Of a stretch of DNA of 64,000 nucleotides, positions 1 to 9,522 are shown piece after piece (position 1 is the stretch's first letter; the number at the start of each line of letters is the position of its first letter). This DNA comes from Lentilactobacillus diolivorans DSM 14421. Lineage in GTDB: Bacteria > Bacillota > Bacilli > Lactobacillales > Lactobacillaceae. The stretch covers positions 219,792 to 283,791 of the forward strand of contig NZ_AZEY01000090.1 in assembly GCF_001434255.1 (NCBI RefSeq), read 5' to 3'. A program made the translations under genes and the position numbers. Below the pieces are notes generated by a model. It made no database searches. It was not told where the DNA came from and saw only the letters and a program-made list of their open reading frames with translations.

Positions 1-189
1 TGTCAGATCATTAAATTGCAGCATATCGTAAGGAGCTATTTTTAATCAAGTGGCCTACATTTTGAGTGTTAAGTATTTCTTTAGCAATTCTAGTTAAAAT
101 ATAAATCCTTTTTAAGTTTCCGCACCGCTCCTTAATGGATATATCAGTTGTGATACAATGTTTGAGTATCCATAAAAGGAGTATTTTTT
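1..189 (+). other. Upstream flank of pbp2A
   Basis: An open frame from the window edge ends at a TAA at 43-45 and may be the last 14 codons of an upstream gene, but this is too little to identify. In related lactobacilli recX often lies here; that is recollection, not something the sequence proves. A TACAAT hexamer at 154-159 is a possible -10 box with only a poor -35. AAAGGAG at about 175-181 is the ribosome binding site of the next gene. Confidence 0.35.
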
Positions 190-2280
190 ATGAACAACAA
201 ATCGAAGAGATCATCCAAGAAATGGGTTGGGCCGATGTTCAGGCGGCTCAATCGTTTTTGTCGAAAGTTTCATTTAGTAAAATGGTTAGCAGTTCTTTTT
301 CTAACAGTCATGTTGGCGATGAGTACTTATCTCGTTTTCCTGGCTAAGACTGCTCATGTGCAGAATCTGGAATCTTCACTTGCCAAAACAACCGAAATAT
401 TTGATGCTAGTAATCATAAGGCTGGCGAATTGTATGCCCAAAAGGGGACTTATGTTCATCTTAATCGGGTCTCAAAAAATATTCCTAAAGCGGTTTTATC
501 AACCGAGGATCGTGATTTCTATCATGAACACGGATTTTCGATCAAAGGAATTGGTCGGGCGGTGTTCTTATTAGTTAAGAATAAGTTACTTCATCGAGAT
601 TATATTAGCGGTGGGGGTAGTACTTTAACGCAGCAACTCGTTAAAAATGCGTATCTTTCTCAAGAACAGACAATGACCCGTAAACTAAAAGAATTATTTT
701 TAGCGATTCAAGTTGAAAATGTTTATTCGAAGAAAGAGATTTTGACAATGTATCTAAACAATGCCTATTTTGGAAACGGCGTTTGGGGGGTTCAAGATGC
801 TTCTCAAAAGTATTTTGGTCAAAACGCAGTTGACCTATCAGTTCCTGATGCGGCTGTATTGGCGGGGATGTTGACGTCACCTAGTGCCTATAATCCAATT
901 GATCATCCCAAGGCGGCGAAATGGCGGCGAAATGTTGTTTTGCAGCTCATGGTGGAAAACAATCAGTTAACGCAAGCTCAGGCCAATTACTATAAGAAAA
1001 CACCGATTGTTGTCAGAGATACTTATGTCCGCAAAGATGGCTATAAGTACCCTTACTATTTTGATGCTGTTATTGATGAGGCAATTAGTAAATACGGTTT
1101 AACTGAATCTGAGATTATGAATCGTGGTTATCGGATTTACACCAACTTGAATCAATCGCAACAACAAGCAATGCAGACCACTTATAATAATGATGCTCTA
1201 TTTCCATCTAATGCGGCTGATGGAACAGAAGTTCAATCTGCTTCAATTGGCGTTTCACCGACAACAGGTGGTGTGACAGCGGTTGTTGGTGGTCGTGGTA
1301 AACATGTTTTCCGTGGCTTTGATCGTGCTTCACAAATCAAACGTCAGCCCGGATCGACAATGAAGCCATTGGCGGTTTATACGCCCGCACTAGAGGCAGG
1401 GTATAAATTTGATTCCGAACTGGTTGACAAGAAAAAATCATATGGGTCTAATCATTACACACCTAAGAATTACAATAATGTCTATCAAGGTAAGGTGCCA
1501 ATGTATCAGGCGGTTGCTCAGAGTATGAATGCACCGGCGGTTTGGCTGCTTAATCAAATCGGCGTTAATCGTGGTTATCAATCGGTAAAGGACTTTAATT
1601 TACCAGTAACCAAGAAAGATAAAAATTTGGCTTTGGCACTGGGCGGTTTGTCTGGTGGCGTTTCACCGCAGCAGATGGCAGGCGCCTACACAGCTTTTGC
1701 AAATGGTGGTAAGATCGTTAAACCGTTTTATATTAGAAAAATCGTGGATTCAACCGGGAAAGTGATTGTTGACAATACAGCAAAGCAACAGGGACGACAG
1801 ATCATGTCCGCATCAGTTGCCAAGCAAATGACCAGTATGATGCTGGGCGTCTTCAATAATGGGACCGGTGTTGATGCCAAGCCATATGGCTATTCGGTTG
1901 CCGGTAAGACTGGAAGTACCGAGGCTGATAATACCGGTTCCTCCGATGCAACAAAAGATAAATGGATTATTGGGTATACTCCTGATTTGGTCGTTGCAAC
2001 CTGGGAAGGCTTTGACAGCACCAGTCAAGCGCATCATTTGGAAAATTTGAGTGGTACCGGGGTCGGTCCATTATTCCGAAATGAAATGCAGACAATGTTG
2101 CCTTACACTAAAAATTCAAGCTTTAACACAAAGGATGCTCAAACAATTGTTCAAGATGAGAATAAGGACAATGGTAATTTGTGGGACACGATTCAAAAGA
2201 AAACGGATGAATACTCTAATAAGTTTGAACAAAAGGCAAAAGATTTTATTAATGATGCCAAGAGCTGGTTCAAACACTAG
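190..2280 (+). CDS. pbp2A: Class A penicillin-binding protein (PBP2A type)
   Basis: Bifunctional peptidoglycan glycosyltransferase and DD-transpeptidase of 696 residues that polymerises lipid II and cross-links stem peptides outside the membrane. A basic cytoplasmic N-terminus is followed by one membrane segment at about residues 36-52. The GT51 domain shows the STEDRDFYHEHG motif with catalytic Glu near 106 and GGSTLTQQ. The transpeptidase domain has STMK with Ser about 389, SMN (SxN motif) and KTGS with Lys about 573. The C-terminal tail is charged and lysine-rich. The ATG follows AAAGGAG at a good distance. It stands apart from the downstream YheA-like gene by about 70 bp and is probably transcribed on its own or with it. 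Family assignment is firm; the PBP2A subtype rests on length and overall sequence. Confidence 0.93.
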   Translation: MNNKSKRSSKKWVGPMFRRLNRFCRKFHLVKWLAVLFLTVMLAMSTYLVFLAKTAHVQNLESSLAKTTEIFDASNHKAGELYAQKGTYVHLNRVSKNIPKAVLSTEDRDFYHEHGFSIKGIGRAVFLLVKNKLLHRDYISGGGSTLTQQLVKNAYLSQEQTMTRKLKELFLAIQVENVYSKKEILTMYLNNAYFGNGVWGVQDASQKYFGQNAVDLSVPDAAVLAGMLTSPSAYNPIDHPKAAKWRRNVVLQLMVENNQLTQAQANYYKKTPIVVRDTYVRKDGYKYPYYFDAVIDEAISKYGLTESEIMNRGYRIYTNLNQSQQQAMQTTYNNDALFPSNAADGTEVQSASIGVSPTTGGVTAVVGGRGKHVFRGFDRASQIKRQPGSTMKPLAVYTPALEAGYKFDSELVDKKKSYGSNHYTPKNYNNVYQGKVPMYQAVAQSMNAPAVWLLNQIGVNRGYQSVKDFNLPVTKKDKNLALALGGLSGGVSPQQMAGAYTAFANGGKIVKPFYIRKIVDSTGKVIVDNTAKQQGRQIMSASVAKQMTSMMLGVFNNGTGVDAKPYGYSVAGKTGSTEADNTGSSDATKDKWIIGYTPDLVVATWEGFDSTSQAHHLENLSGTGVGPLFRNEMQTMLPYTKNSSFNTKDAQTIVQDENKDNGNLWDTIQKKTDEYSNKFEQKAKDFINDAKSWFKH

Positions 2281-2348
2281 ATTCACTTGGAAGTCCCAGT
2301 TGATTTTATGTTAGAATGAATCGAATACAATAAAAAGGTGGATATACA

Positions 2349-2693
2349 ATGGCTGACAAAATTATGGATACTGCAAATCAACTACAGGCGGAGTTAAAGG
2401 CTTCTAGCGAATTTGCAGATCTAAAAGCATCATACGAAAATCTGAAGAGTGATCCTGAAACGTTTAAGCTGTTTAAGGATTTTCAAGAACTTCAGTTAAA
2501 GTTACAACAAATGCAGATGCAGGGACAACAACCATCGGAAGATGAAATTAAAAACGCCCAGGCAATGGCTGGCAAAATGGGTAAGAATGACATTATCGCT
2601 GACTTGATGAAGAAGGAAAAGGGCGTTAATAATTTGTTGAATGATGTTAACAAAGTTGTTACTCAGCCGTTAATGGAATTGTATCGAAACTAG
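2349..2693 (+). CDS. YheA-like UPF0342 family protein
   Basis: Small, strongly helical protein of 114 residues in the YlbF/YmcA/YheA group (DUF964). It has the family pattern of a helical N-terminus, a central segment rich in Gln and Met (LQLKLQQMQMQG) and a C-terminus ending in PLMELYRN, close to the PLEELYG ending I recall for B. subtilis YheA. Family relatives YlbF and YmcA act in an RNase Y-associated complex; whether YheA does is not established, so no molecular function is assigned. The start follows AAAAAGGTGG. A probable terminator lies downstream, so it is not obviously co-transcribed with yhaO. Confidence 0.8.
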   Translation: MADKIMDTANQLQAELKASSEFADLKASYENLKSDPETFKLFKDFQELQLKLQQMQMQGQQPSEDEIKNAQAMAGKMGKNDIIADLMKKEKGVNNLLNDVNKVVTQPLMELYRN

Positions 2694-2796
2694 GATTAAC
2701 GTCCGAGTTATTCGATGTCAGTTAAGCAACAGCTAATTTTTGAGTTTGTTCAATCAAGAGTATCTGATTCAATAATTCAATAGAAATTCTTAAATT

Positions 2797-2838
2797 GGGG
2801 CGGCAACGAACTTTCTAGTTTTGTTCCGGCCTTTTTTA
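2797..2838 (+). terminator. Probable terminator after the YheA-like gene
   Basis: An imperfect GC-rich stem (GGCGGCAACGAAC against GTTTTGTTCCGGCC) with a short loop is followed by six T residues. It separates this gene from yhaO. Confidence 0.6.
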
Positions 2839-2863
2839 CGTACATAGTTAGTAGGAGGTTCTA

Positions 2864-4099
2864 ATGAAATTTATTCATACAGCAGATTTGCATTTAGATA
2901 GTCCGTTCCAAGGGCTACAAAATGACTCACTTCCGGAGCAACTTTGGCAGCAAATTCGGCAATCAACTTTCCAATCGTTTGAAAGAATAGTTGACGAGGC
3001 AATTAACCAGCAAGTAGATTTTGTTCTGTTGGTCGGGGATCTATTTGATCGTAACGAACAAAGTGTCGCTGCTACGGCATTTCTTACTGAGCAGTTAAAC
3101 CGATTAAGGGATCATCAAATTGACGCGTTTATTAGTTTTGGCAATCATGATTACGCAACAATTGATTCTCCTCATTTAGGTTATCCTGACAATACTCATA
3201 TTTTTTCCAATCAAGTCGAAACAAAAAGAATTACTTTGACCGATGGAACGGTTGTGGCAATTAGTGGCTTTAGTTTCCCAAACCAATGGGTAAAGCAACC
3301 GATGATCCAGGATTATCCAGAAGCGGTTGCTAATGCTGATTGGCATATTGGAATGTTGCATGGTAGTTTAGATTCACTGAAATCTTCGGAGGCCAATTAC
3401 GCACCATTCACGCTTCAAGCCTTAAAATCTAAGCGTTATGACTATTGGGCTTTGGGTCATATCCATAAACGTCAATCATTAGATGATCAGGGGGTTATTA
3501 ATTATTCAGGGAACATACAGGGCCGCCAGATTAATGAATCTGGTGAGAAAGGGTATTTGCTGATCCAAAGTAATGGTCATCAATTGAGAACAACATTTGA
3601 ACCAACAGCGCCTATCATATGGCAACGTTTGAAAATGTCTACAAATCAGGTTCTGCTTAATGATTTGACAGGAAAAATTCTAGAATATTTATCAAAGCAG
3701 CATTTTTCTCAATTGCATTTTGTCAGAGTTCAGATTGATGCGAAGCAATCACTTAATCGAGAGGTGATTGCTGCAATTTCTAATGGTGACTTATTGGAAT
3801 TGGTCCAGCAGCAAAATGCAATGAGTTGGCAGCAACTTAATTGTTGGGTAACGTCGATTCAACTATTACCGTCAAAACACATTGTGGCTCACCAATTTGA
3901 TCAAGAACTGTTTGATCAAGCCAAGGGTCAAACTTTGACGATTCCTCAACTAAGTAATTTAGCTAAAGTATTTAACCAATATCCATTTATTAAAGAAGAT
4001 CTGGCAAGTAAGGCAAGTCAGAAGGATATTTTTGACCAAACGACTTTAATCATGGCAGAAAATATTCAAAACGTGAATGAGGATGGTGTTGATCAGTGA
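2864..4099 (+). CDS. yhaO: Metallophosphoesterase, SbcD/Mre11-like exonuclease
   Basis: Calcineurin-like phosphoesterase of 411 residues related to SbcD/Mre11 nucleases. Metal-ligand motifs are visible in order: FIHTADLHLDS at residues 3-13, VGDLFDR near 62-68, FGNHDY near 92-97, a GMLHGS histidine motif near 165 and GHIHKRQ near 199. The C-terminal half is less conserved and probably contacts the partner ATPase. The stop codon overlaps the start of yhaN by 4 bp, so the two are translationally coupled, as expected for an SbcCD/Rad50-Mre11-like pair. The role in DNA repair or end processing is inferred from the family. ATG follows AGGAGG. Confidence 0.88.
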   Translation: MKFIHTADLHLDSPFQGLQNDSLPEQLWQQIRQSTFQSFERIVDEAINQQVDFVLLVGDLFDRNEQSVAATAFLTEQLNRLRDHQIDAFISFGNHDYATIDSPHLGYPDNTHIFSNQVETKRITLTDGTVVAISGFSFPNQWVKQPMIQDYPEAVANADWHIGMLHGSLDSLKSSEANYAPFTLQALKSKRYDYWALGHIHKRQSLDDQGVINYSGNIQGRQINESGEKGYLLIQSNGHQLRTTFEPTAPIIWQRLKMSTNQVLLNDLTGKILEYLSKQHFSQLHFVRVQIDAKQSLNREVIAAISNGDLLELVQQQNAMSWQQLNCWVTSIQLLPSKHIVAHQFDQELFDQAKGQTLTIPQLSNLAKVFNQYPFIKEDLASKASQKDIFDQTTLIMAENIQNVNEDGVDQ

Positions 4100-6666
4100 T
4101 TATTGAAAGATTAGTCATTTATGGATATGGCAAGTGGGTTGATCAATCCATTCAAGTTAAGCAGCCTCTACAGATTGTTTATGGCCCAAATGAGGCTGGG
4201 AAAAGCACACTGGTTGACTTTATTAAATCAATCTTGTTTGGGTTTCAAACAAAGCGCCAAGCGGTTCATGGTCAATATATTCCCAAAAATCACTCAACTT
4301 ATGGGGGTGAAATATGGTTTTCTGAATCAGGGCGTCATTATAAAATTGTTCGAACTCAGGGAACCCATGGCGGTGACATTAAATTTTATGATTTGGAACA
4401 TGGTCGCGAATTAACAGCAGCTGACTTTCAACAATTAATATCTCCAATTGATCGACAGACGTATAATCAACTGTTTTATTTTGGGGATGTTAGCCAAAGC
4501 GAGGTTTATAAACTTGGTGAAATGGATCTACGCCGTCGAATTCAACAGATTGGCGTAGCTGGGGCGAATCAGTGGATAGATCTTCAAAATGAGCTGGAAA
4601 AACAAAGTCAGGAGTTATATGCACCGCGTGGCAGAAAAAAGGCTTTAAATGCGCAATTAAGAGACTACGATAAATTAGTCGGTCAAGTTGAAGATGCTAA
4701 ACATGCATTTCCGAAATATGAACGGATCCAAGCTGAGATTGATCAACTTTCCAAAAAGTTACAGGAACTTCAAGCTAAGCTATTAGCCGGCCAGAAAAAG
4801 GCTCAACAACAACGAGAGTTATTAGCAAGCCTGCCGTTGGCAACTGAATTACAAAAATTATCAAGAGTTTCTCAAAGTGATATTAAAGATGGGTTTCAGG
4901 ATCATGACCGGATCGTCCTTAGTCGATTGACAATTGCTTTGGATAATCATCAAAAAGAGTTAAAGCAAGCGCAAGCCAAGTTAAAACAGTTATCCGATAA
5001 CCAGTTTGAAACGCCGGTTCAGAAATTTTATCAAGCAAATAAACGTCAAATTGATGAATTGATTAATCAACTGGCCACACAAAGGGATCTTGCGACTCGG
5101 ATTGAGTTTTTGACTAATCAGCAACACGAAAACGATACAACGCTGACACGGTTGGTTCATTCTATTTCTTCCAATCCTTTGATACGGGTGCCACGTTTAT
5201 TTGACGATCAAACGTATCATCGGGTAAGCGATTTACTGAGGCAGAGGCAAGGTGCTTCAGGTCAAACAACTCGCCAATCCACACGCCAGCGTGTGCAACG
5301 TTCTGTTAATCGGCCAAACATGCCATTTTTCGTCATTGGTGCGCTTATTTTCGTGGGGTCGCTTGCTATCCACCAAACAATGGCCAGCTGGTTGGGTTAC
5401 TTCATTGGGATTATGGTCCTGGGGTGGGGGTGGCTTCATCCTAAGCGTGAGGTATCAACCATTCAGCAATCATCTCAGTCACCAAAGCATGATTGGACGT
5501 TCGATGAAATTGATCAACAGCTTAACCAAATTCGTTCTAAATTTGACTTATCGGATATTAATGAGGATCGTTGGCTTTCTATTCAACCAACGATTCGCCA
5601 AATTAAAGGAATCCAAGCTGATCAGGCCAAAGTTATGACACAGTTAAATAATGATCAGGGTAAGCTGCAGATGTATTTGGATTCTTGGCAATTTACACAA
5701 GATTGGCTAACGATTTCTGCCGATCAGCCGACCGAACAGCTCAATCAGATTGAACAAGCGGTGTTTCACTGGCGACGGTTGCTTGATGATTATCAGAATG
5801 AAAAGAAAAAAGTAGAAATATATCAAGAAATGATTACTAATTTAACTGATAAAATCAAACAGGTGACACTGAGTAAACAGACGTTTTTCCAACAGCGGGG
5901 TGTCACTAATGATGCCGAATTCAACCAACTTATGGCAGACCAGCAAAAAATTAAGCGGAATCTTACCCGTAAAACCGAAGTTGAGCAGCAGCTTCGTGTC
6001 AGTAAGGTGATGGTACCGGCTGGCATGACCGAGATTGACGTTCATCATCAAATTGACAATTTGAATAACCAAAATAATCGTTACCAACAATTGATTAATG
6101 AAAAAAGTCAGCGTCGAAGTGAATTAAACATTCAATTGAACGACTTAGTTCAGAACGGGCGATATTATGATCTTCGACAAACACTTGCAAATCAACAGAC
6201 CGAGATTATTAACAGCGTTCATCGATATTTAGCTTTGAAGCTAAGTTCGGATTGGATTCAAACGGTTTTAAATATTGCTACCAAGGGTCGATTACCCAAA
6301 ATGCTGGGGTTGGCAAAAAAATATTTTCAGATTCTGACTAATCAACATTATCGGGATATTATCTTTGAGGACAGGATTAGTGTTGTTAGATCTGATGATG
6401 TTCATTTTGTCATTGAAGAGTTATCAAAGGGTACTTTGGAACAACTATATTTATCATTGATTTTTTCAATGGCAGTTGGTTTTAGCAGTCAGTATCCAAT
6501 GCCAATTATCATTGATGATGGATTCGCCAATTTTGATCAGCAGCGGCGGCAGGCTGCTTACGAAATGTTGAAGCAGGTAAGCCAGCAGACACAGGTAATT
6601 TATTTCTCTGCTAATTTGAATTTAGAAGTTGACAAATCACTTGTTTTAAATTTGAATAAATTGTAA
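4096..6666 (+). CDS. yhaN: YhaN-like AAA ATPase with coiled coils and two membrane segments
   Basis: SMC/Rad50-type ATPase of 856 residues. The N-terminus has the Walker A motif GPNEAGKST at about residues 31-39. Long Gln/Lys/Leu-rich coiled coils occupy about 180-390 and 470-720. The C-terminus carries an ABC signature-like segment (ELSKGTLEQLYLSL) and a Walker B (MPIIIDDGF). Two adjacent hydrophobic helices at about 409-450 sit where Rad50/SbcC proteins have the hook, suggesting the coiled-coil apex is membrane-inserted, as in Bacillus YhaN. It starts within the yhaO stop (GTG/ATG overlap region) and lies 12 bp before yhaM, giving a likely yhaO-yhaN-yhaM operon. Probable function is an ATPase partner of the YhaO nuclease at the membrane; substrate unknown. 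Confidence 0.87.
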   Translation: MIIERLVIYGYGKWVDQSIQVKQPLQIVYGPNEAGKSTLVDFIKSILFGFQTKRQAVHGQYIPKNHSTYGGEIWFSESGRHYKIVRTQGTHGGDIKFYDLEHGRELTAADFQQLISPIDRQTYNQLFYFGDVSQSEVYKLGEMDLRRRIQQIGVAGANQWIDLQNELEKQSQELYAPRGRKKALNAQLRDYDKLVGQVEDAKHAFPKYERIQAEIDQLSKKLQELQAKLLAGQKKAQQQRELLASLPLATELQKLSRVSQSDIKDGFQDHDRIVLSRLTIALDNHQKELKQAQAKLKQLSDNQFETPVQKFYQANKRQIDELINQLATQRDLATRIEFLTNQQHENDTTLTRLVHSISSNPLIRVPRLFDDQTYHRVSDLLRQRQGASGQTTRQSTRQRVQRSVNRPNMPFFVIGALIFVGSLAIHQTMASWLGYFIGIMVLGWGWLHPKREVSTIQQSSQSPKHDWTFDEIDQQLNQIRSKFDLSDINEDRWLSIQPTIRQIKGIQADQAKVMTQLNNDQGKLQMYLDSWQFTQDWLTISADQPTEQLNQIEQAVFHWRRLLDDYQNEKKKVEIYQEMITNLTDKIKQVTLSKQTFFQQRGVTNDAEFNQLMADQQKIKRNLTRKTEVEQQLRVSKVMVPAGMTEIDVHHQIDNLNNQNNRYQQLINEKSQRRSELNIQLNDLVQNGRYYDLRQTLANQQTEIINSVHRYLALKLSSDWIQTVLNIATKGRLPKMLGLAKKYFQILTNQHYRDIIFEDRISVVRSDDVHFVIEELSKGTLEQLYLSLIFSMAVGFSSQYPMPIIIDDGFANFDQQRRQAAYEMLKQVSQQTQVIYFSANLNLEVDKSLVLNLNKL

Positions 6667-6678
6667 GGAAGTGTTCTC

Positions 6679-7623
6679 ATGGCAAAACGATTAATGGATT
6701 TGAAACTTGATGAAGATTTTGAATCCTATGTTTTAATTAAAGAAGCAACAAAGCGCGTGGCTAAGAATGGCAAGAAGTTCATCTCACTTGTTTTTCAAGA
6801 TCAATCCGGTCAGATTTCCGGAAAATATTGGGATGCTTCTGATCAAGACATCCAACAGTTTGTAAACGGCCGGGTTGTTTTACTAACCGGTAAACGGGAA
6901 AGTTATATGAACATGCCACAGATGAAAATTGTTTCAATGCGATTAGCCAAAGAAAATGAGCCTCACAATCCGTTACTGTTTGTCAAACGGGCACCACTGA
7001 CTCGACCACAAATGGAGGATTTTATTAACCAGACGATTTTTGAAATTACCAACGCAACGTACAATCGAGTGGTGCGATACTTAATTCAAAAGCATGCTGA
7101 TGCATTCTTTAGTTTCCCAGCCGCGAAAACAAACCATCATGACTTTGCAGGTGGATTAGCCTTTCACACAATTTCGATTCTTCGGTTGGCTCACAGTGTA
7201 GTTGGTCAGTATGAGGGGATTGATGCGCCGCTATTATACTCAGGAGTCATTCTTCATGATCTTGGAAAGACGACTGAATTATCAGGGCCAATTTCAACAG
7301 AATATACACTTGCGGGGAATCTGCTGGGTCATTTAAGTATTATGGATGCAGAAATTGCGGAAGCAGCTGATCACCTTGGGATTGATCAACAAAATCAAGA
7401 TATCATTTTGTTACGGCATATGGTTTTGGCTCATCATGGTTTGTTGGAGTATGGCTCACCCGAACGGCCGAAAATTTTAGAAGCTGAAATTTTGCATCAT
7501 CTGGACGAGCTGGATGCGACAATCATGATGATTCAGGGCGCGTTAAAAAACATCCAACCGGGGGACTTTACCGATCGGATTTTTGGATTAGATAATCGAC
7601 GTTTTTATAAGCCTACTGATTAG
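6679..7623 (+). CDS. yhaM: 3'-5' exoribonuclease YhaM
   Basis: YhaM-family 3'-5' exonuclease of 314 residues. It has an N-terminal OB-fold nucleic acid-binding domain (about 15-95, with GQISGKYWDAS) and a C-terminal HD domain. Metal-binding residues are visible in HHDFAGGLAFHT near 154-165, VILHDLGKT near 191 and the HHG motif near 254. The family degrades RNA and ssDNA with Mn or Co and helps trim transcript 3' ends. It follows yhaN closely behind a GGAAGTG ribosome site and ends just before a strong bidirectional terminator. Confidence 0.92.
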   Translation: MAKRLMDLKLDEDFESYVLIKEATKRVAKNGKKFISLVFQDQSGQISGKYWDASDQDIQQFVNGRVVLLTGKRESYMNMPQMKIVSMRLAKENEPHNPLLFVKRAPLTRPQMEDFINQTIFEITNATYNRVVRYLIQKHADAFFSFPAAKTNHHDFAGGLAFHTISILRLAHSVVGQYEGIDAPLLYSGVILHDLGKTTELSGPISTEYTLAGNLLGHLSIMDAEIAEAADHLGIDQQNQDIILLRHMVLAHHGLLEYGSPERPKILEAEILHHLDELDATIMMIQGALKNIQPGDFTDRIFGLDNRRFYKPTD

Positions 7624-7648
7624 TTATTTACAATAACTCAAGTTAAAC

Positions 7649-7696
7649 AAAAAGCGTTCAGATTGCTAACAAATGTCGGCAACCTGAACGCTTTTT
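7649..7696. terminator. Bidirectional terminator between yhaM and prsA
   Basis: AAAAAGCGTTCAG and CTGAACGCTTTTT form a 13-bp perfect stem, extended inward by ATTGC/GCAA(C). A-run and T-run flank it, so it can stop both the plus-strand yhaO-yhaM operon and the minus-strand prsA transcript. Confidence 0.9.
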
Positions 7697-7733
7697 ACAA
7701 GTTGTAAATTAACTACTTTATAAACTTAATTAA

Positions 7734-8618
7734 TTACTTTTTTGATGAACTTGATGATGATAAGTAATCGGATAGTACATTCTGAAGATCCTTATCTTGA
7801 ATGGTAACTTTACCCTTCTTAAGAACCTTTGAAACAACGGAATGCAATGTATTACTATCGGACATCTTCTTGGAAACAATCTGATCCTTTAAAGTGGATT
7901 CATGGTCTTTGTAAGTTCCCTTGGCAGGATGGTTAACCATTTGGATAACTTGGTAACCATATTGCGTCTTAACAGGGGTCTTAGTGTACTCACCATTCTT
8001 AAGCTTGAAAGCAGCTGTCTTGAAGTTTGTATCAAGTGATGTGTTGGTGTTGTCAAAAGGTGAAATTCGACCACCTTTGTTCTTAGTAGCAGAATCAGTT
8101 GAGTACTTCTTAGCTAAACTTGAGAAGCTCTTACCAGCTTTAAGGTCTTTAATCACTGTTTCAGCTGTTGACTTCTTTGAAACTAAGATTTGGTTAACAG
8201 TAACTTTTGGTTGGTAAGACTTAAATTGATCCTTAAGTTGAGCATCAGTAATCTTGATGTTATCTTTAACAGCTTCTTGAAGTAAAAGATTTGAACGAAT
8301 TGAATCTTTTAATTGAGAAGCGGTCATACCATTTTGCTGAAGAACAGCGTTAAATGATGAACCATATTGTTTCTTATACTTATTGAAATCGCTGTTAACC
8401 TTTGAGTCTTTAACTTTGCTACCGTATTGCTTTTGAAGGACCTTGTTTAAGATCATTGTTTGCAATACTTGTTTACCACTTGAGGTACTCTTCAAGCTGC
8501 TATAATAAGCACTTTCAGTAATTTTTCCGCCATTAGTTGTGGCAACTGATTTACTACCACAAGCTGCAAGCGTGAAACTCATGAGTACACCGGCTAAAAC
8601 GATTAGCCATTTTTTCAT
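7734..8618 (-). CDS. prsA: Foldase lipoprotein PrsA (parvulin-type PPIase)
   Basis: Extracytoplasmic lipoprotein of 294 residues that helps secreted proteins fold after Sec export. The signal peptide ends in the lipobox TLAAC, so the mature protein starts at a lipidated Cys about residue 20. A SurA-like helical N-domain is followed by a parvulin domain (about 137-230) with [17 protein letters not shown] and YGYQVIQM. The tail is Ser/Lys-rich. I chose the ATG at 8618 ([10 protein letters not shown]) rather than the upstream in-frame codon four residues earlier because it gives a standard lipoprotein signal. The gene is alone on the minus strand; an inverted repeat lies in its upstream region. 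Confidence 0.93.
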   Translation of the reverse strand: MKKWLIVLAGVLMSFTLAACGSKSVATTNGGKITESAYYSSLKSTSSGKQVLQTMILNKVLQKQYGSKVKDSKVNSDFNKYKKQYGSSFNAVLQQNGMTASQLKDSIRSNLLLQEAVKDNIKITDAQLKDQFKSYQPKVTVNQILVSKKSTAETVIKDLKAGKSFSSLAKKYSTDSATKNKGGRISPFDNTNTSLDTNFKTAAFKLKNGEYTKTPVKTQYGYQVIQMVNHPAKGTYKDHESTLKDQIVSKKMSDSNTLHSVVSKVLKKGKVTIQDKDLQNVLSDYLSSSSSSKK

Positions 8619-8644
8619 ACAAAAACACATCCATTTCTACAGTA

Positions 8645-8683
8645 TTATTCGTTTGTCAAGCAAACGTTCCAGACAATAATAAC
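8645..8683 (-). promoter_or_regulatory. Inverted repeat upstream of prsA
   Basis: CGTTTG-TCAAG-CAAACG is a perfect 6-bp inverted repeat around 8651-8667, nested between further complementary bases (ATTATT...AATAAT). On the minus strand it contains TTGACA, a good -35 candidate. It could be an operator over the prsA promoter. No named regulator motif is recognised. Confidence 0.4.
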
Positions 8684-8741
8684 ATATTATCTGAATGATA
8701 TATAACCTCTCAGGGAATTTAAACAAATATTCATATTTCCA

Positions 8742-9056
8742 TTAGTGGTTTTGGTTCATTTTGTTGGTCGCTTTATTAATCTCATCGACCCGTGGTTCAA
8801 TTTGAAACATTGCCTCATCAACGTCACGTTGAATTGCGTTGATTGCTTGAGTCATTTCCGGTAATTGTTGTTTAAATTTTTCTAAAGCAGCTTTAAAATC
8901 TCGATATGATTGTCGCCAATCTGAATATGCTTGTCTTTTTTTCAAAAATTCGATTTTAACGCGATTGATGAATTCGGTCGGGGTTTCCTTACGTGCATAT
9001 AGGTGCGCGCCAAATAAAACGGCAGAAGCACCGATTACTTTAATAATTGTTTTCAT
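8742..9056 (-). CDS. Small membrane-anchored coiled-coil protein (YhaH-like by position)
   Basis: Protein of 104 residues with one N-terminal hydrophobic segment (about 5-20) followed by a highly charged, helical region likely to form a coiled coil (about 30-100). It starts 3 bp after hit ends and so is probably translated from the hit transcript. In B. subtilis the YtxH-like protein YhaH lies near hit and prsA; this positional match is from memory. No enzymatic motif is visible and no function is assigned. Confidence 0.7.
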   Translation of the reverse strand: MKTIIKVIGASAVLFGAHLYARKETPTEFINRVKIEFLKKRQAYSDWRQSYRDFKAALEKFKQQLPEMTQAINAIQRDVDEAMFQIEPRVDEINKATNKMNQNH

Positions 9057-9059
9057 TGG

Positions 9060-9488
9060 TTAATCACCCATGTGGTCGACGATTGATTGTTGCACTTTCT
9101 TCAGATCATCAGCAGTGTACTTGTTTGAATTATCTTTGAAGATCATTGCAAAATCATCATGAGTTGTGTAACGTGGCACTAGGTGAAAATGAGAATGAAA
9201 AACTGATTGATAAGCAATTTGACCGTTGTTGTTGACAATATTCATTCCTTTAATGTCAGGGTTAGACGCTTTGATTGCCCGAGCAACTTTAGGAATTCGA
9301 GCAAATACTTCACTTGCCAGTTCTTCGTCATATTCAAAAATATTGGCGATGTGCTTTTTGGGAATTAGCAGCGTATGACCAGGCGTTCCTTGAGAAATAT
9401 CAAGAAATGCCTTAACAACATCATCTTCGTAGACGGTGTAACTCGGAATCTCACCGCGAACAATTTTACAAAAAATACAATCTTTCAA
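9060..9488 (-). CDS. hit: HIT family nucleotide-binding protein
   Basis: Histidine-triad hydrolase or transferase of 142 residues. The N-terminus has CIFCKIVRGEIP (a CxxC pair at residues 3 and 6), and the active-site triad is HSHFHLVPRY near the C-terminus. HIT proteins of this type cleave AMP-linked phosphoramidates, but the natural substrate is unknown. I place the start at the TTG at 9488, because AGAAAGAAGG precedes it and an upstream in-frame ATG lies within the promoter (TATAAT at 9528-9523). It is divergent from ecsA, sharing a short promoter region. Confidence 0.93.
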   Translation of the reverse strand: MKDCIFCKIVRGEIPSYTVYEDDVVKAFLDISQGTPGHTLLIPKKHIANIFEYDEELASEVFARIPKVARAIKASNPDIKGMNIVNNNGQIAYQSVFHSHFHLVPRYTTHDDFAMIFKDNSNKYTADDLKKVQQSIVDHMGD

Positions 9489-9522
9489 AATAACGACCTT
9501 CTTTCTGTTAATACTATGTAAC

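Noticed and set aside
135-347. Plus-strand frame overlapping the start of pbp2A
   Set aside because: It is out of frame with the PBP gene, has no ribosome site and ends inside a conserved coding region.
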